Numbered from the stretch's first letter, positions 25,873 through 34,915 are shown. The stretch is DNA of 64,000 bases from Caulobacter sp. BP25 (GCF_002737755.1 NZ_PEGH01000008.1:62001-126000), one strand, 5' to 3'. Numbers and translations are program-made. The notes: generated by a model from the sequence alone, not told the origin.

Positions 25873-26376
25873 TCAGCCTTGGCGGTCGACTGGGCGGTCG
25901 ACTGGGCGGCCAACCGCCCGGAATGGCGTGGCGGTGCAGGCGCCCTGGCTCAAGGCGACCAGTTCGCCCTGCGGCGTCACCCGGAACGTGGCGTCCTGGG
26001 CGACGAATTGGCCGCTCTGACCGAAGCGCTCTTCCTGGTACTGGCGCTTGTACCGATCGCTGATCCGTAGGGTGAGAAGATCGCCGTTCAGATCGGCCTT
26101 GCCGTAATAGACGCTTGGGAAGGCGGGGTTCTCGTCCGTCGGCGCGATGTTGAGGACGGGCGCGCGGGCCACGAACTTCAGGCCGTCGCCCTCGCGGTAG
26201 ATCCGCATCTGGTTGTTGAAGACCGTGCCGCGCGCGGGGCAGCTGACCTTCTGCAGCCAGTCGCCCTCCAGGCTGGGCGGGGCGGCGGCGAAGGCCGGCG
26301 CGGTGGTGGCCAGGCAGGCCGCACCCAAGGCGGCGGCGCCCAAGGCGACGAACGAGGTGGAAAGCTTCAAGGCCAT
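25873..26376 (-). CDS. Secreted hypothetical protein
   Basis: A 167-residue exported protein (signal peptide through ATTAPAFAAAP) with a beta-rich domain (LEGDWLQKVSCPARGTVFNN, VYYGKADLNGDLLTLRIS) resembling small lipocalin-like periplasmic proteins. It has two cysteines (SCPARG, GACTATP) that may pair. The end, VGRPVDRPVDRQG, comes from a short in-frame DNA repeat (CGGTCGACTGGG). No family is assigned. Confidence 0.65.
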   Translation of the reverse strand: MALKLSTSFVALGAAALGAACLATTAPAFAAAPPSLEGDWLQKVSCPARGTVFNNQMRIYREGDGLKFVARAPVLNIAPTDENPAFPSVYYGKADLNGDLLTLRISDRYKRQYQEERFGQSGQFVAQDATFRVTPQGELVALSQGACTATPFRAVGRPVDRPVDRQG

Positions 26377-26453
26377 CGCGAGCGCTCCCTGGGTCGCCTC
26401 TTAGGGTGAAACCGTAACACGGTCTTTTGGCCGGGGGAAACTTGGCGGCGGGG

Positions 26454-27728
26454 TCAGCGCGCCCCGCTCAGCTCCTGCACCTCCTCGACGGTGCGCAGGC
26501 CCGGGCGCTGGGCGCAGACCAGAACGGCCATGTTGCCGGGCAGGTGCTTGTTGGCCAGCATCTTCTCGTGGGCGGCCGGGATCTGGTCCCAGGGGAACAC
26601 CTCCGACAGGCACGGATCGACGCGGCGGTCGACGACGAGCTGGTTGGCGGCGCTGGCCTGCATCAGATTGGCGAAGTGCGATCCCTGCACGCGCTTTTGG
26701 CGCATCCACAGAAAGCGGGCGTCCATGGTCAGGTTGAAACCGCTGGTGCCGGCGCAGATCACGACCATGCCGCCGCGCTTGACCAGGAACACCGAGACCG
26801 GGAAGGTCTGCTCGCCCGGGTGCTCGAACACCATGTCCACGTCGCGATTGCCAGTGAGCTGCCAGATGGCTTTGCCGAACTTGCGGCTCTCCTTCATGTA
26901 GTCGTTGAACTCGGGGCCGTTGACCTTGGGCAGCTGGCCCCAGCAGTTGAAGTCGCCCCGGTTCAGCACCGCCTTGGCGCCCATCGACAGCACGAACTCG
27001 CGCTTGTCCTCGCTGGAGACCACGCCGATGGCGTTGGCGCCGGCGACGGCGGCCAGCTGGGTGGCGAAGACGCCCAGGCCCCCGGAAGCGCCCCAGACCA
27101 GCACGTTCTGGCCGGGTTTGAGCTCATGCGGCTTGTGGCCAAACAGCATGCGGTAGGCGGTGGCGAGCGTGAGGGTGTAGCAGGCGGCCTCTTCCCAGGT
27201 CAGGTGCTTGGGACGCGGCAGCAGCTGGCGCGACTGCACCCGGCAGAACTGGGCGAAGCTGCCGTCCGGCGTCTCATAGCCCCAGATGCGCTGGCTGGAC
27301 GAGAACATCGGGTCGCCGCCGTTGCACTCCTCGTCGTCGCCGTCGTCCTGATTGCAGTGGATGACGACCTCGTCGCCCAGCTTCCAGCGTTTGACCTTGG
27401 CGCCGACCTTCCAGACGATGCCCGAGGCGTCGGAGCCGGCGATGTGGAAGGGCTGCTTGTGGCCGTCCAGCGGGCTGATCGGCTCGCCCAGCGCGGCCCA
27501 GACGCCGTTGTAGTTGACGCCGGCGGCCATCACGAGAACCAGCACCTCGTCCTCGCCGATCTCCCAGGTGGGAACCACCTCGACCTGCATGGCCGTGGCG
27601 GGCGGGCCGTGGCGCTCCTTGCGGATGCTCCAGGCGTACATGGTTTTCGGCACGTGGAAGGCCGGCGGGATCTCACCGATCTCGTACAGGTCCTTCAGCT
27701 CGGTCTTCTCAAGCGTCTGAAACGTCAT
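26454..27728 (-). CDS. ccr: Crotonyl-CoA carboxylase/reductase
   Basis: Reductive carboxylation of crotonyl-CoA with NADPH and CO2 to ethylmalonyl-CoA, the committed step of the ethylmalonyl-CoA pathway. It has 424 residues, the usual size, in the zinc-less medium-chain dehydrogenase fold. Recognisable parts are VNYNGVWAALG (the CO2-binding Asn region), RIWGYETPDGSFAQF (Glu of the CO2 pocket), VWGASGGLGVFATQLA (NADPH site) and MVFEHPGEQTF (pocket His). ATG 27728 follows GGGAG. It is divergent from an enoyl-CoA hydratase gene and close to ecm, as in other methylotrophic or acetate-using alphaproteobacteria. Confidence 0.96.
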   Translation of the reverse strand: MTFQTLEKTELKDLYEIGEIPPAFHVPKTMYAWSIRKERHGPPATAMQVEVVPTWEIGEDEVLVLVMAAGVNYNGVWAALGEPISPLDGHKQPFHIAGSDASGIVWKVGAKVKRWKLGDEVVIHCNQDDGDDEECNGGDPMFSSSQRIWGYETPDGSFAQFCRVQSRQLLPRPKHLTWEEAACYTLTLATAYRMLFGHKPHELKPGQNVLVWGASGGLGVFATQLAAVAGANAIGVVSSEDKREFVLSMGAKAVLNRGDFNCWGQLPKVNGPEFNDYMKESRKFGKAIWQLTGNRDVDMVFEHPGEQTFPVSVFLVKRGGMVVICAGTSGFNLTMDARFLWMRQKRVQGSHFANLMQASAANQLVVDRRVDPCLSEVFPWDQIPAAHEKMLANKHLPGNMAVLVCAQRPGLRTVEEVQELSGAR

Positions 27729-27986
27729 CTCACTCCCCGTTCTTCCGCGTTGCAACAACGCATGAAGGCCAAACTCGGCTGCGCGCCCGAGTGGTAAAGG
27801 CGCGAAAAACACCTCCCCTTCGGGTCATTTTTGGCTTCCTGGCGCAAAAAACGTCCGGGAAGACCCCTACGCTGAGACAGATGTTTGAAACTGGCAAGCG
27901 GAATCTTGTGCGGCGCAGCATCGACATCGCGGGCGCCGCGCGGGGAAGGTTGCGGCGGCCGCGCGAGCGGGCCAGGGTAGCGGCCG

Positions 27987-28718
27987 ATGATCCATCTTTC
28001 CCATCCCGAACCTTCGATCGCCCTCGTCGAGCTCGACGTCGCGCCGGCCAATGTCCTGGCTCTCTCCGAGCGCGCGCGGCTGCTGGAGGCCTTCGCCGTG
28101 ATCGAGGCCGATCCGGCGATCCGGGCGGTGGTGCTGACGGGCCGCAACGGGGCGTTCTGCACCGGCGATGACCTCGTGGAGTCCCTGACGCGAGACGTCG
28201 CGGCCCAGACGGCGGCGATCCTGAACTTCCTTGAGATGTGCGATCGCGTGGCCGCCTGCCGTGTCCCGGTGATCGCGGCGATCGACGGCTGGTGCATCGG
28301 CGGCGGGCTGGAGCTGGCGCTCGCCGCCGACATCCGCCTGGCCAGCGACCGCGCCAGCCTGGCCTGCTCGGCGGTGCGGATGGGGCTGACGGCCTCCGGC
28401 GAGCGGCTGGTCAAGCTGATCGGCGAGAGCCGCGCCAAGGTCCACCTGCTGACCGGCGCGCCCTTCGACGCCGCGCGGGCGCTGACCGATGGGATGGTGG
28501 CGGAGGTGCATCCGGCGGGGGCGCTGCTCGACGCGGCGCTGGGGATGGCGCGGGTCATCGCCTCGCGGCCGATCCACGCCGTTGCGGCGACCAAGCGCGT
28601 GGCGTCGGGGCTCACCACGACCGAGGCCGAGATCCCGGCGCTGGCCGCGACGGCCGATCACCGAGAGGCGCGCGAGGCGTTCGTGGGCAAGCGCGCGGCG
28701 GTGTTTGTGGGGCGGTGA
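27987..28718 (+). CDS. Enoyl-CoA hydratase/isomerase family protein
   Basis: A 243-residue crotonase-fold enzyme: oxyanion-hole segments GRNGAFCTGDDLVE and AIDGWCIGGGLELALAADIRL. The usual second catalytic Glu region reads VRMGLTASGERL, so the exact reaction (hydratase, isomerase or other) is unclear. It lies between ccr and ecm, which suggests a role with C4-C5 acyl-CoA esters, but this is inference from position. A repeat element follows the stop codon. Confidence 0.82.
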   Translation: MIHLSHPEPSIALVELDVAPANVLALSERARLLEAFAVIEADPAIRAVVLTGRNGAFCTGDDLVESLTRDVAAQTAAILNFLEMCDRVAACRVPVIAAIDGWCIGGGLELALAADIRLASDRASLACSAVRMGLTASGERLVKLIGESRAKVHLLTGAPFDAARALTDGMVAEVHPAGALLDAALGMARVIASRPIHAVAATKRVASGLTTTEAEIPALAATADHREAREAFVGKRAAVFVGR

Positions 28719-28719
28719 T

Positions 28720-28838
28720 CCTTCTCCCCTTGCGGGAGAAGGTGGCGCGAAGCGCCGGATGAGGGGTTTCTCGGCGACGCGGCGCGACCCCTCACCCGAC
28801 CGCCTCCGGCGGCCACCCTCTCCCGCAAGGGGCGAGGG
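28720..28838. repeat. Intergenic inverted repeat, CTCCCCTTGCGGGAG family, copy 1
   Basis: CTTCTCCCCTTGCGGGAGAA at the left pairs with CTCTCCCGCAAGGGGCGAG at the right. In between are GGCGCGAAGCGCC and the arms GATGAGGGG/CCCCTCACC. A related element lies at 48111-48239. Confidence 0.75.
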
Positions 28839-28932
28839 AATTCGCACCCGCGAAACGGATATTGCATCGCAGCAAATCCGGGATCATGATCGCCGATAAT
28901 CAAAGGCCGCCAGAGCCAACCCGGGAGCGATC

Positions 28933-30921
28933 ATGACCACCACGCCGCACCAGCATGCGCCCGATCCGCCGTGGATCTTCCGCACCTATGCCGGACATTC
29001 GACGGCGGAGAAGTCGAACGCGCTGTATCGGGCCAACCTCGCCAAGGGTCAGACGGGCCTGTCGGTGGCCTTCGATCTGCCCACCCAGACCGGCTACGAT
29101 CCCGACCATATCCTGGCGCGGGGCGAGGTCGGCAAGGTCGGGGTGCCGATCAGCCACCTCGGCGACATGCGCGCCCTCTTCAGCGAGATCCCGCTGGAGA
29201 AGATGAACACCTCCATGACCATCAACGCGCCGGCCGCCTGGCTGCTGGCGATGTACGTCGCCCTGGCCGACGAGCAGGGCGCGGACCGCAAGAAACTGCA
29301 GGGCACGACGCAGAATGATCTGATCAAGGAGTATCTGTCGCGCGGCACCTACATCTTCCCGCCGGGCCCGTCCCTGCGGCTGATCGGCGACATGATCGCC
29401 TGGTGCTATCGCGAGGTTCCCAAGTGGAACCCAATGAACGTCTGCAGCTACCATCTGCAGGAGGCCGGCGCGACGCCCGAGCAGGAGCTGGCCTTCGCCC
29501 TGGCCACCGCGATCAGCGTGCTCGACACCGTCAAGGCCGGCGGTCAGGTCCCCGACGAGGACTTCGAGATCGTCGCCTCGCGGATCAGCTTCTTCGTCAA
29601 CGCCGGCGTCCGGTTCGTCACCGAGCTCTGCAAGATGCGCAGCTTCACCAAGCTCTGGGACCAGATCCTGCTGGAGCGCTACGGCGTCCAGGACGCCAAG
29701 GCCCGCCGCTTCCGCTATGGCGTGCAGGTCAACAGCCTGGGCCTGACCGAGCAGCAGCCCGAGAACAACGTCTACCGAATCCTGATCGAGGCTCTGGCCG
29801 TCACGCTCAGCAAGGACGCCCGCTGCCGGGCCCTGCAGCTGCCGGCCTGGAACGAGGCTTTGGGCCTGCCGCGCCCGTGGGACCAGCAGTGGTCGCTGCG
29901 GCTGCAACAGGTGCTGGCCTACGAGACCGACCTGCTGGAATACGAGGACCTGTTCGACGGCTCCCACGTGGTCGAGGCCAAGGTCGCCGAGCTGTCGAAA
30001 GGCGCGCTCTCGCAGCTCGCCTTGATCGACGAGATGGGCGGGGCCGCCAGCGCCATCGACTACATGAAGGGCGAGCTGGTGTCCTCGAACGCCAAGCGGG
30101 TGCGGGCCGTCGAGACCGGCGACCTGACCGTGGTCGGCGTCAACCGCTGGGCCGAGACGGAGGTCTCCCCGCTCTCCGCGGGTGAGGGCGCGATCGAGAC
30201 GGTCGATCCCCGGCTCGAGGCCGAGGTGGTCGCCCGCCTCAAGGCCTGGCGCGAGGCCCGTGACCCGGCCGCCGTCGAGGCCGCGCTCGCCGCCCTGAAG
30301 GCCGCCGCCGCGTCTGGCGCGAATATCATGGAACCCTCGATTTCTGCCGCCAAGGCTGGAGTCACCACCGGCGAGTGGGCCGGGGCCCTGCGCGAGGTGT
30401 TCGGCGAATATCGCGGCCCGACGGGCGTGGCGGTGGTCGTCTCCACCGGCGAGGCCGAGGACGTCGAGGCGGTGAAGAAGGAGGTCGAGCGGGTCTCTCA
30501 GGTGCTGGGCCGCACGCTCACCTACCTGGTCGGTAAGCCCGGCCTGGACGGCCACTCCAACGGCGCCGAGCAGATCGCCACCCGCGCCCGCGCTTGCGGC
30601 ATGGAGGTCGTTTATGACGGCATCCGCTCGACCCCGGACGAGATCGTCCGCCGCGCCAAGGAGACCCGCGCCCACGTGATCGGCCTGTCGATCCTGTCGG
30701 GCTCGCACCTGGATCTGGTGCAGGAGGTGATCCGCGTGATGCGCGCCGAGGGCCTGGGCCACATCCCCGTCGTCGCCGGCGGCATCATCCCCGAGGCCGA
30801 CGCCCTGATCCTGAAGCAGATGGGCGTGGCGCGGATCTACACGCCCAAGGACTTCAGGATCACGGAGATCATGGGGGATGTGGTGCGGCTGGTGGAATCG
30901 ACGGCGCTGGCGGAAGCGTGA
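28933..30921 (+). CDS. ecm: Ethylmalonyl-CoA mutase (MeaA-like, B12-dependent)
   Basis: Converts ethylmalonyl-CoA to methylsuccinyl-CoA using adenosylcobalamin. It is a 662-residue single-chain mutase: N-terminal barrel (PPWIFRTYAGHSTAEKSNA, LSVAFDLPTQTGYDPDH, MNTSMTINAPAAWLLAMY), a linker with ANIMEPSI, and a C-terminal B12-binding domain with VGKPGLDGHSNGAEQIA (DxHxxG, His as lower cobalt ligand) and VIGLSILSGSHLDL. Length and motifs fit MeaA/Ecm rather than the large methylmalonyl-CoA mutase. It follows ccr and the crotonase-like gene. Confidence 0.93.
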   Translation: MTTTPHQHAPDPPWIFRTYAGHSTAEKSNALYRANLAKGQTGLSVAFDLPTQTGYDPDHILARGEVGKVGVPISHLGDMRALFSEIPLEKMNTSMTINAPAAWLLAMYVALADEQGADRKKLQGTTQNDLIKEYLSRGTYIFPPGPSLRLIGDMIAWCYREVPKWNPMNVCSYHLQEAGATPEQELAFALATAISVLDTVKAGGQVPDEDFEIVASRISFFVNAGVRFVTELCKMRSFTKLWDQILLERYGVQDAKARRFRYGVQVNSLGLTEQQPENNVYRILIEALAVTLSKDARCRALQLPAWNEALGLPRPWDQQWSLRLQQVLAYETDLLEYEDLFDGSHVVEAKVAELSKGALSQLALIDEMGGAASAIDYMKGELVSSNAKRVRAVETGDLTVVGVNRWAETEVSPLSAGEGAIETVDPRLEAEVVARLKAWREARDPAAVEAALAALKAAAASGANIMEPSISAAKAGVTTGEWAGALREVFGEYRGPTGVAVVVSTGEAEDVEAVKKEVERVSQVLGRTLTYLVGKPGLDGHSNGAEQIATRARACGMEVVYDGIRSTPDEIVRRAKETRAHVIGLSILSGSHLDLVQEVIRVMRAEGLGHIPVVAGGIIPEADALILKQMGVARIYTPKDFRITEIMGDVVRLVESTALAEA

Positions 30922-30953
30922 CAAGGGCGGCGATACGCGCTTAGATTGAGGGC

Positions 30954-31724
30954 ATGGCACGCCGGTTCTCTCAGTTTTGGACGTTCCTGGCTTCTGATCG
31001 GCTAGGCTGGGCGAGGCTGCTCGCGGCGCTGATCGGCGTGACGATCGTCTCCAACTGGCTGCAGTGGCCGCTGAAGACGCGCCAGGCGTTTCCATTTTTC
31101 TGGGTGCTGGTGGCGATCTGGGGCGTCTGGAGACTGGCGTCCTGGCAGCGGGTCGAGGACTGGCTGGGGCGCGTCAATCTGGATGACACGGGCGCTTGGC
31201 GCACGACGCGGGCCGATCGGATTCGTCGCCTGGGACCGCTGGTGATCTTGTGCTGCGGGCTGGAACCGCTCCTGAGGCTGAGCTGGGAGCTCTGGTTGAT
31301 CGGCGACCTTCTTCGCGTGGCGGTGTCGCTGTCGATCGCCGCCGGCTTGCTCGCGACCATGGTCTCCTACGCCTGGCGGACCTGGCGCTCGCGCGTCGAA
31401 CTGCGGATCGACGCGACGGGGGTGTTCGCTCCCTCTTGGCGGCGGACCTATGCCTGGGACGAGATCGCCTTCGCCGTCCAGCCCAGCCGATCGCGGGAGC
31501 TTCGTCTCGCGCTGACCGACGAGGCCGCCGAGGCTGCGGGGCGCGGCGCGTTGCTGACCGTCGCGCTCCCGCCCACGGGGCTGTTTCCGGACGAGGCTCT
31601 GGCCGCCCTGCGCGCGTTCAGGCCAGAGCTTCCGATCCGGCCCTGGATCTCGAACGGCGTCGTCCTGCCGATCCGAGGCGCGACGGATCTGCCCGACGTC
31701 GGCAAGGTGGAGACCTACGGCTGA
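30954..31724 (+). CDS. Hypothetical membrane protein
   Basis: A 256-residue protein with four predicted membrane segments in the first 140 residues (ARLLAALIGVTIVSNWLQWP, FFWVLVAIWGVWRLA, RLGPLVILCCGLEPLLRL, LLRVAVSLSIAAGLLATMV) and a soluble C-terminal half with a PH-like beta pattern (VELRIDATGVFAPSWRRTYA, WDEIAFAV). GAGGG precedes the ATG. It starts 32 bp after ecm and could be co-transcribed. Function unknown. Confidence 0.7.
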   Translation: MARRFSQFWTFLASDRLGWARLLAALIGVTIVSNWLQWPLKTRQAFPFFWVLVAIWGVWRLASWQRVEDWLGRVNLDDTGAWRTTRADRIRRLGPLVILCCGLEPLLRLSWELWLIGDLLRVAVSLSIAAGLLATMVSYAWRTWRSRVELRIDATGVFAPSWRRTYAWDEIAFAVQPSRSRELRLALTDEAAEAAGRGALLTVALPPTGLFPDEALAALRAFRPELPIRPWISNGVVLPIRGATDLPDVGKVETYG

Positions 31725-31767
31725 CAGGGCTTTCCGGGCGACTATCGACGGCGCGCATCAATGGGTC

Positions 31768-31800
31768 GAGGGACCCGTCCTGCGCGAAGTGGTCTTTGCC
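31768..31800 (+). pseudogene. Remnant of an mntA 3' end
   Basis: Read in frame from 31768 it gives EGPVLREVVFA, against KEPVLREVVFA at the C-terminus of the intact MntA (32385-32675). The DNA matches at 27 of 30 positions (31771-31800 versus 32643-32672). There is no upstream MntA sequence, and the frame continues without a stop here. Confidence 0.55.
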
Positions 31801-31865
31801 CAAGCGGCGCTTGTGAAGCCTTTGCCAAGTCCCCAAGTGAAACTTGTTCGGGCAGGGGCTTTGGG

Positions 31866-32339
31866 ATGCTGCTTTTCGTTTTGGCTTGTGTGCTGGCCCT
31901 CGTGGCGTTTCCGGCGTCGTCTATCGGACGCCTGCTGCGCCGATACCTGGTGGAGTTTCCAGCCCGTCGCCTCAACGAAATCACGCCCGGAAAGATCGCT
32001 CTTTTCGGCCTGTTGGGGGGCTGCGGCGTTATCATGTTCTGGTTGTTCGAGGCCGAAGGCCTTCGACTTTTCGGCATGATGGCGCCGGAGATCGCTATCT
32101 GGCTTGGCATGTTCGAAGTCTCGCTGTTCCTTGACGCGCTGATGATCAGCATCGCCATCGCGACCACGACCCGCCTGCGCGATACGGGGCTTCTGGTCAG
32201 GCGCGCGTTCCAGCGCGGAGCCGCCTGGCTGGCGCGGAGAATTGCGCCGCGCGAGCGGAGGTCCAGTCCGCGTCCACCACGGAAGCAAGAGGCGAGCGGT
32301 GATCCGGAGCCATGGGGCTGGTCGCCAGTCTTCGCCTGA
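31866..32339 (+). CDS. Hypothetical membrane protein between mntA repeats
   Basis: A 157-residue protein with three to four hydrophobic segments (LLFVLACVLALVAFPASSIG, IALFGLLGGCGVIMFWLFE, IAIWLGMFEVSLFLDALMIS) and a basic C-terminus (RRIAPRERRSSPRPPRKQEA). ATG 31866 gives a natural N-terminal helix; the frame is open from 31761 but that part is the mntA-like repeat and has no clear ribosome binding site. No family is recognised. The gene is flanked by 30-bp near-identical direct repeats of the mntA end. Confidence 0.6.
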   Translation: MLLFVLACVLALVAFPASSIGRLLRRYLVEFPARRLNEITPGKIALFGLLGGCGVIMFWLFEAEGLRLFGMMAPEIAIWLGMFEVSLFLDALMISIAIATTTRLRDTGLLVRRAFQRGAAWLARRIAPRERRSSPRPPRKQEASGDPEPWGWSPVFA

Positions 32340-32384
32340 AGCGCGTTTGCGCGACGATAAACCCTTTCGTGCTATGCTCACCCC

Positions 32385-32675
32385 ATGACCCTCGACGAGG
32401 CCCTGACCAAACTGCGCGCGGCCAAGCCGCTGCTCGACCGCTACGGCGTAGCGCGCGTCGGCGTGTTCGGCTCGACGGCGCGGGGCGAGGCGGGGCCGGA
32501 CAGCGACGTGGACGTGCTGGTCGAGTTCGCGCCGGAGGTATTGCCTGGCTTTGGCTTCTTCCGGCTCGAGCGGGATCTGGTCGAGGTGCTGGGGCGGCCG
32601 GTCGATCTCGTCACCGAAGACGGCCTGTACCGCCTGATCAAGGAGCCCGTCCTGCGGGAAGTGGTCTTTGCCTGA
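32385..32675 (+). CDS. mntA: MntA-type nucleotidyltransferase antitoxin
   Basis: A 96-residue minimal nucleotidyltransferase with the signature VFGSTARGEAGPDSDVDVLV (GSx10DxD). In HepT-MntA systems MntA blocks the HEPN toxin by adding AMP residues to it. The gene ends in KEPVLREVVFA and overlaps the start of hepT by eight bases, the usual tight coupling. A fragment identical in its last residues lies upstream at 31768-31800. Confidence 0.9.
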   Translation: MTLDEALTKLRAAKPLLDRYGVARVGVFGSTARGEAGPDSDVDVLVEFAPEVLPGFGFFRLERDLVEVLGRPVDLVTEDGLYRLIKEPVLREVVFA

Positions 32676-33009
32676 GGCATCGGCCGTCACCTATGTCGCC
32701 GAGCTTTTGGAGGCGATCGGGCAGATTGAGGCCTATGTCGATGGCGTCGACCAAGCTGGCTTCCTGGCGGACCGGATGCGGCGCGACGCGGTCGCGATGA
32801 ACTTGCTGGTGATCGGCGAAAGCGCGGGGCGCTTGCCAGCGCCCATTCGCGACTTGGAGCCGAACATTGACTGGCGGGCGGTGATCGACCTGCGCAATCG
32901 CATCGCCCACGGCTATAGCAGCATCAGCTTCTCGATCGTCTGGTCGATCGTGGTGGTCGAATTGCCGGCCCTGCGTCAGGCGGCCGAGCGGATCGCCGCC
33001 TGCCTTTAG
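32668..33009 (+). CDS. hepT: HepT-like HEPN RNase toxin (DUF86)
   Basis: A 113-residue HEPN-fold ribonuclease of the HepT/DUF86 type. The catalytic and modification motif RX4HXY is present as RNRIAHGYSS. The start is TTG 32668, inside the end of mntA, so translation is coupled to the antitoxin. The pair should form a toxin-antitoxin or phage-defence module in which MntA AMPylates the motif tyrosine. It ends three bases before the convergent MFS gene. Confidence 0.9.
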   Translation: MPEASAVTYVAELLEAIGQIEAYVDGVDQAGFLADRMRRDAVAMNLLVIGESAGRLPAPIRDLEPNIDWRAVIDLRNRIAHGYSSISFSIVWSIVVVELPALRQAAERIAACL

Positions 33010-33011
33010 GC

Positions 33012-34376
33012 CTAGCGCCGCCCCAGCCGCCACGCCGCCAGCACGCCCATGATCGCCAGCGGGGCGAAGGCGGCGAACAGCAGCGGGCCTTGGCTGTAGG
33101 CCAGCGACGGGTCCATGCCGTGGCTGAAGCCCAGCAGGTTGGCCAGGGCCCCCGCGCCGGCCGCGCCGATGGCGCCGCCGATCAGCTGCGAGGTCGGCAC
33201 CGCCCCCGAGGCCATGGCCTGCTCGTCGGCCGGCGCGCCGCCGATGGTCCGGCGGGCGATGAAGGCGTGGCACAGGCCAAAGCCGGCCCCCAGTACGGCG
33301 AAGGCCAGGGCGGTCTCGACCAGCGTCCCGCGCGGCGTCGCCCAAGCGCTGGCCAGCGCGCCCAGCAGGATGACGACAGCGCCGGCCCGCACCAAGACGC
33401 CGTCCTTCTGGGCGGGGACCTTTCCCACCAGGATCGCGCAGGTCGTCCAGCCTGCGGCGATGGCCCCAACCACATAGCCGGCCAGCAGCGGCGAGGCGCC
33501 GTGCCGGGCCTGGATGAAAGCGGGGCCATAGACGGTGAAGCCGATCACCGCCGCCTCGGTGGCGAAGATGGTCAGCAGGCCAAGGCCCGTGGCCGTCGAG
33601 AGGTCAGCAGCGCTTTTCGGCAGCAGGCGATCGTGGGTCTTGGCGTTGACCGCCAGCATGGCGGCCATGCCCAAGAGGCCGCCCAGCGCCAGCAGGATGG
33701 CCAGGCGCGGCGAGGCCACGACGCCGGCCGCGCCGATCAGGCTGACGCCCACCGTCAGCAGGACAAGCTGCCGACCCGGGATGCGGCCCGAGCCCGCCTC
33801 GCGCCGCTCGGCCGGCAGCATGACCATCACCGCGCCGATGAAGATCGCCGCCTGGATGACGAACATCCAGAACGCCCCGCGCCAGAAGCCGACGGCGGCG
33901 AACAGGCCTCCCAGCGTCGGCCCCAGCAGCGTCGCCGCGCCCCACACGCCCGCCACCGCGCCATAGACGCGCGGCCACAGCCGCTCGGGGAACAGGGCGG
34001 TGATCGCCACGTAGCACAGGGCCACCACGGCTCCCGCGCCCAGCCCCTGGACCAGGCGTCCGACGATGAAGGTCACGAACTCGGGCGCGAGCGCGCTCAT
34101 CGCGCAGCCGATCGCGTAGACGAGCCCGCCCAGGGCCGTGGCCGCCCGCAGCCCCAGCGCCAGGGACAGCTTGCCCGAACAGGCGCCGGCCACGATCGAG
34201 CCGGTCAGATAGGCCGCCACCGACCAGCCGAAATAGGCGTAGCCGCCCACGCTGGGCATGATCGTCGCCGTCACCAGGGTGTCGGCGGCGTTCAGCCAGA
34301 TGCCCAGGCACAGCAGGGCGAAGCGCGGGGCCAAGGCCTTGTCGATCAGGCGCGCGGACGGAGCAGGGACGGTCAT
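33012..34376 (-). CDS. MFS transporter, drug-efflux type
   Basis: About 454 residues with 12-14 hydrophobic helices. Features of the major facilitator superfamily include FIVGRLVQGLGAGAVVALCY and WGAATLLGPTLGGLFAAVGF, which resembles the motif C of DHA-type antiporters. ATG 34376 (MTVPAPSARLIDKAL) is used, with ATG 34388 as an alternative. It is probably an exporter of small molecules; the substrate is unknown. The SRPBCC gene upstream runs in the same direction, 56 bp away. Confidence 0.85.
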   Translation of the reverse strand: MTVPAPSARLIDKALAPRFALLCLGIWLNAADTLVTATIMPSVGGYAYFGWSVAAYLTGSIVAGACSGKLSLALGLRAATALGGLVYAIGCAMSALAPEFVTFIVGRLVQGLGAGAVVALCYVAITALFPERLWPRVYGAVAGVWGAATLLGPTLGGLFAAVGFWRGAFWMFVIQAAIFIGAVMVMLPAERREAGSGRIPGRQLVLLTVGVSLIGAAGVVASPRLAILLALGGLLGMAAMLAVNAKTHDRLLPKSAADLSTATGLGLLTIFATEAAVIGFTVYGPAFIQARHGASPLLAGYVVGAIAAGWTTCAILVGKVPAQKDGVLVRAGAVVILLGALASAWATPRGTLVETALAFAVLGAGFGLCHAFIARRTIGGAPADEQAMASGAVPTSQLIGGAIGAAGAGALANLLGFSHGMDPSLAYSQGPLLFAAFAPLAIMGVLAAWRLGRR

Positions 34377-34432
34377 GGCGCGCCACATGGCCGCTTTCAC
34401 CGCCCGAGCCAAGGGGATTTCGCGCGGCGCGG

Positions 34433-34915
34433 CTAAAGCGTCTTGGCCAGCGCCGTCAGCTGGTCGGTCGCGATCCCCCAGCCTTCGTGGAAGCCCATCT
34501 TCTCGTGGGTGTCGCGGTCCTCGACCGTCCAGTGGCGGGCCACGGCGCGATAGCGGGTCTTGCCGCCGCCAAGGTCCTCGAAGGTGACGATCCCGACCAT
34601 GAACGGCTTGGCCGAAGGCTTCCACGCCTCGGTGAAGGCGTCGGTGAAGACCAGCTTCTGGTTGGGGACCACTTCCAGATAGACACCGGCCTGGGGGATG
34701 CGCTCGCCGTTCGGGCCGTTCATGACCATGGCGTTCTGCCCGCCGGCGCGCACGTCCAGCCGCACGTCCGAGACATACCAGGGCTTGGGGCAGAACCACT
34801 GGGGCAGCAGCTCGGGCGTGGTCCAGCACCGGTAGAGGGTCTCGCGCGGCGCATCAATGATCCGCTCCAGAACGAGGTCTAGGTTTGGGGCGGCGGGGGC
34901 GGTGTCGAGGGGCAT
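34433..34915 (-). CDS. SRPBCC (AHSA1-like) domain protein
   Basis: A 160-residue single START-like domain of the AHSA1 group: LVLERIIDAPRETLYRCWTT, LLPQWFCPKP, and a helix at the end (MGFHEGWGIATDQLTALAKT). Such proteins bind hydrophobic ligands or co-regulate with ArsR proteins. A GGAG precedes the ATG. No ArsR gene is adjacent, unlike the second AHSA1 gene at 44889. Function not determined. Confidence 0.83.
   Translation of the reverse strand: MPLDTAPAAPNLDLVLERIIDAPRETLYRCWTTPELLPQWFCPKPWYVSDVRLDVRAGGQNAMVMNGPNGERIPQAGVYLEVVPNQKLVFTDAFTEAWKPSAKPFMVGIVTFEDLGGGKTRYRAVARHWTVEDRDTHEKMGFHEGWGIATDQLTALAKTL

Noticed and set aside
28900..31095. 731-codon minus-strand ORF
   Set aside because: Antisense of ecm with low-complexity composition and no domain.
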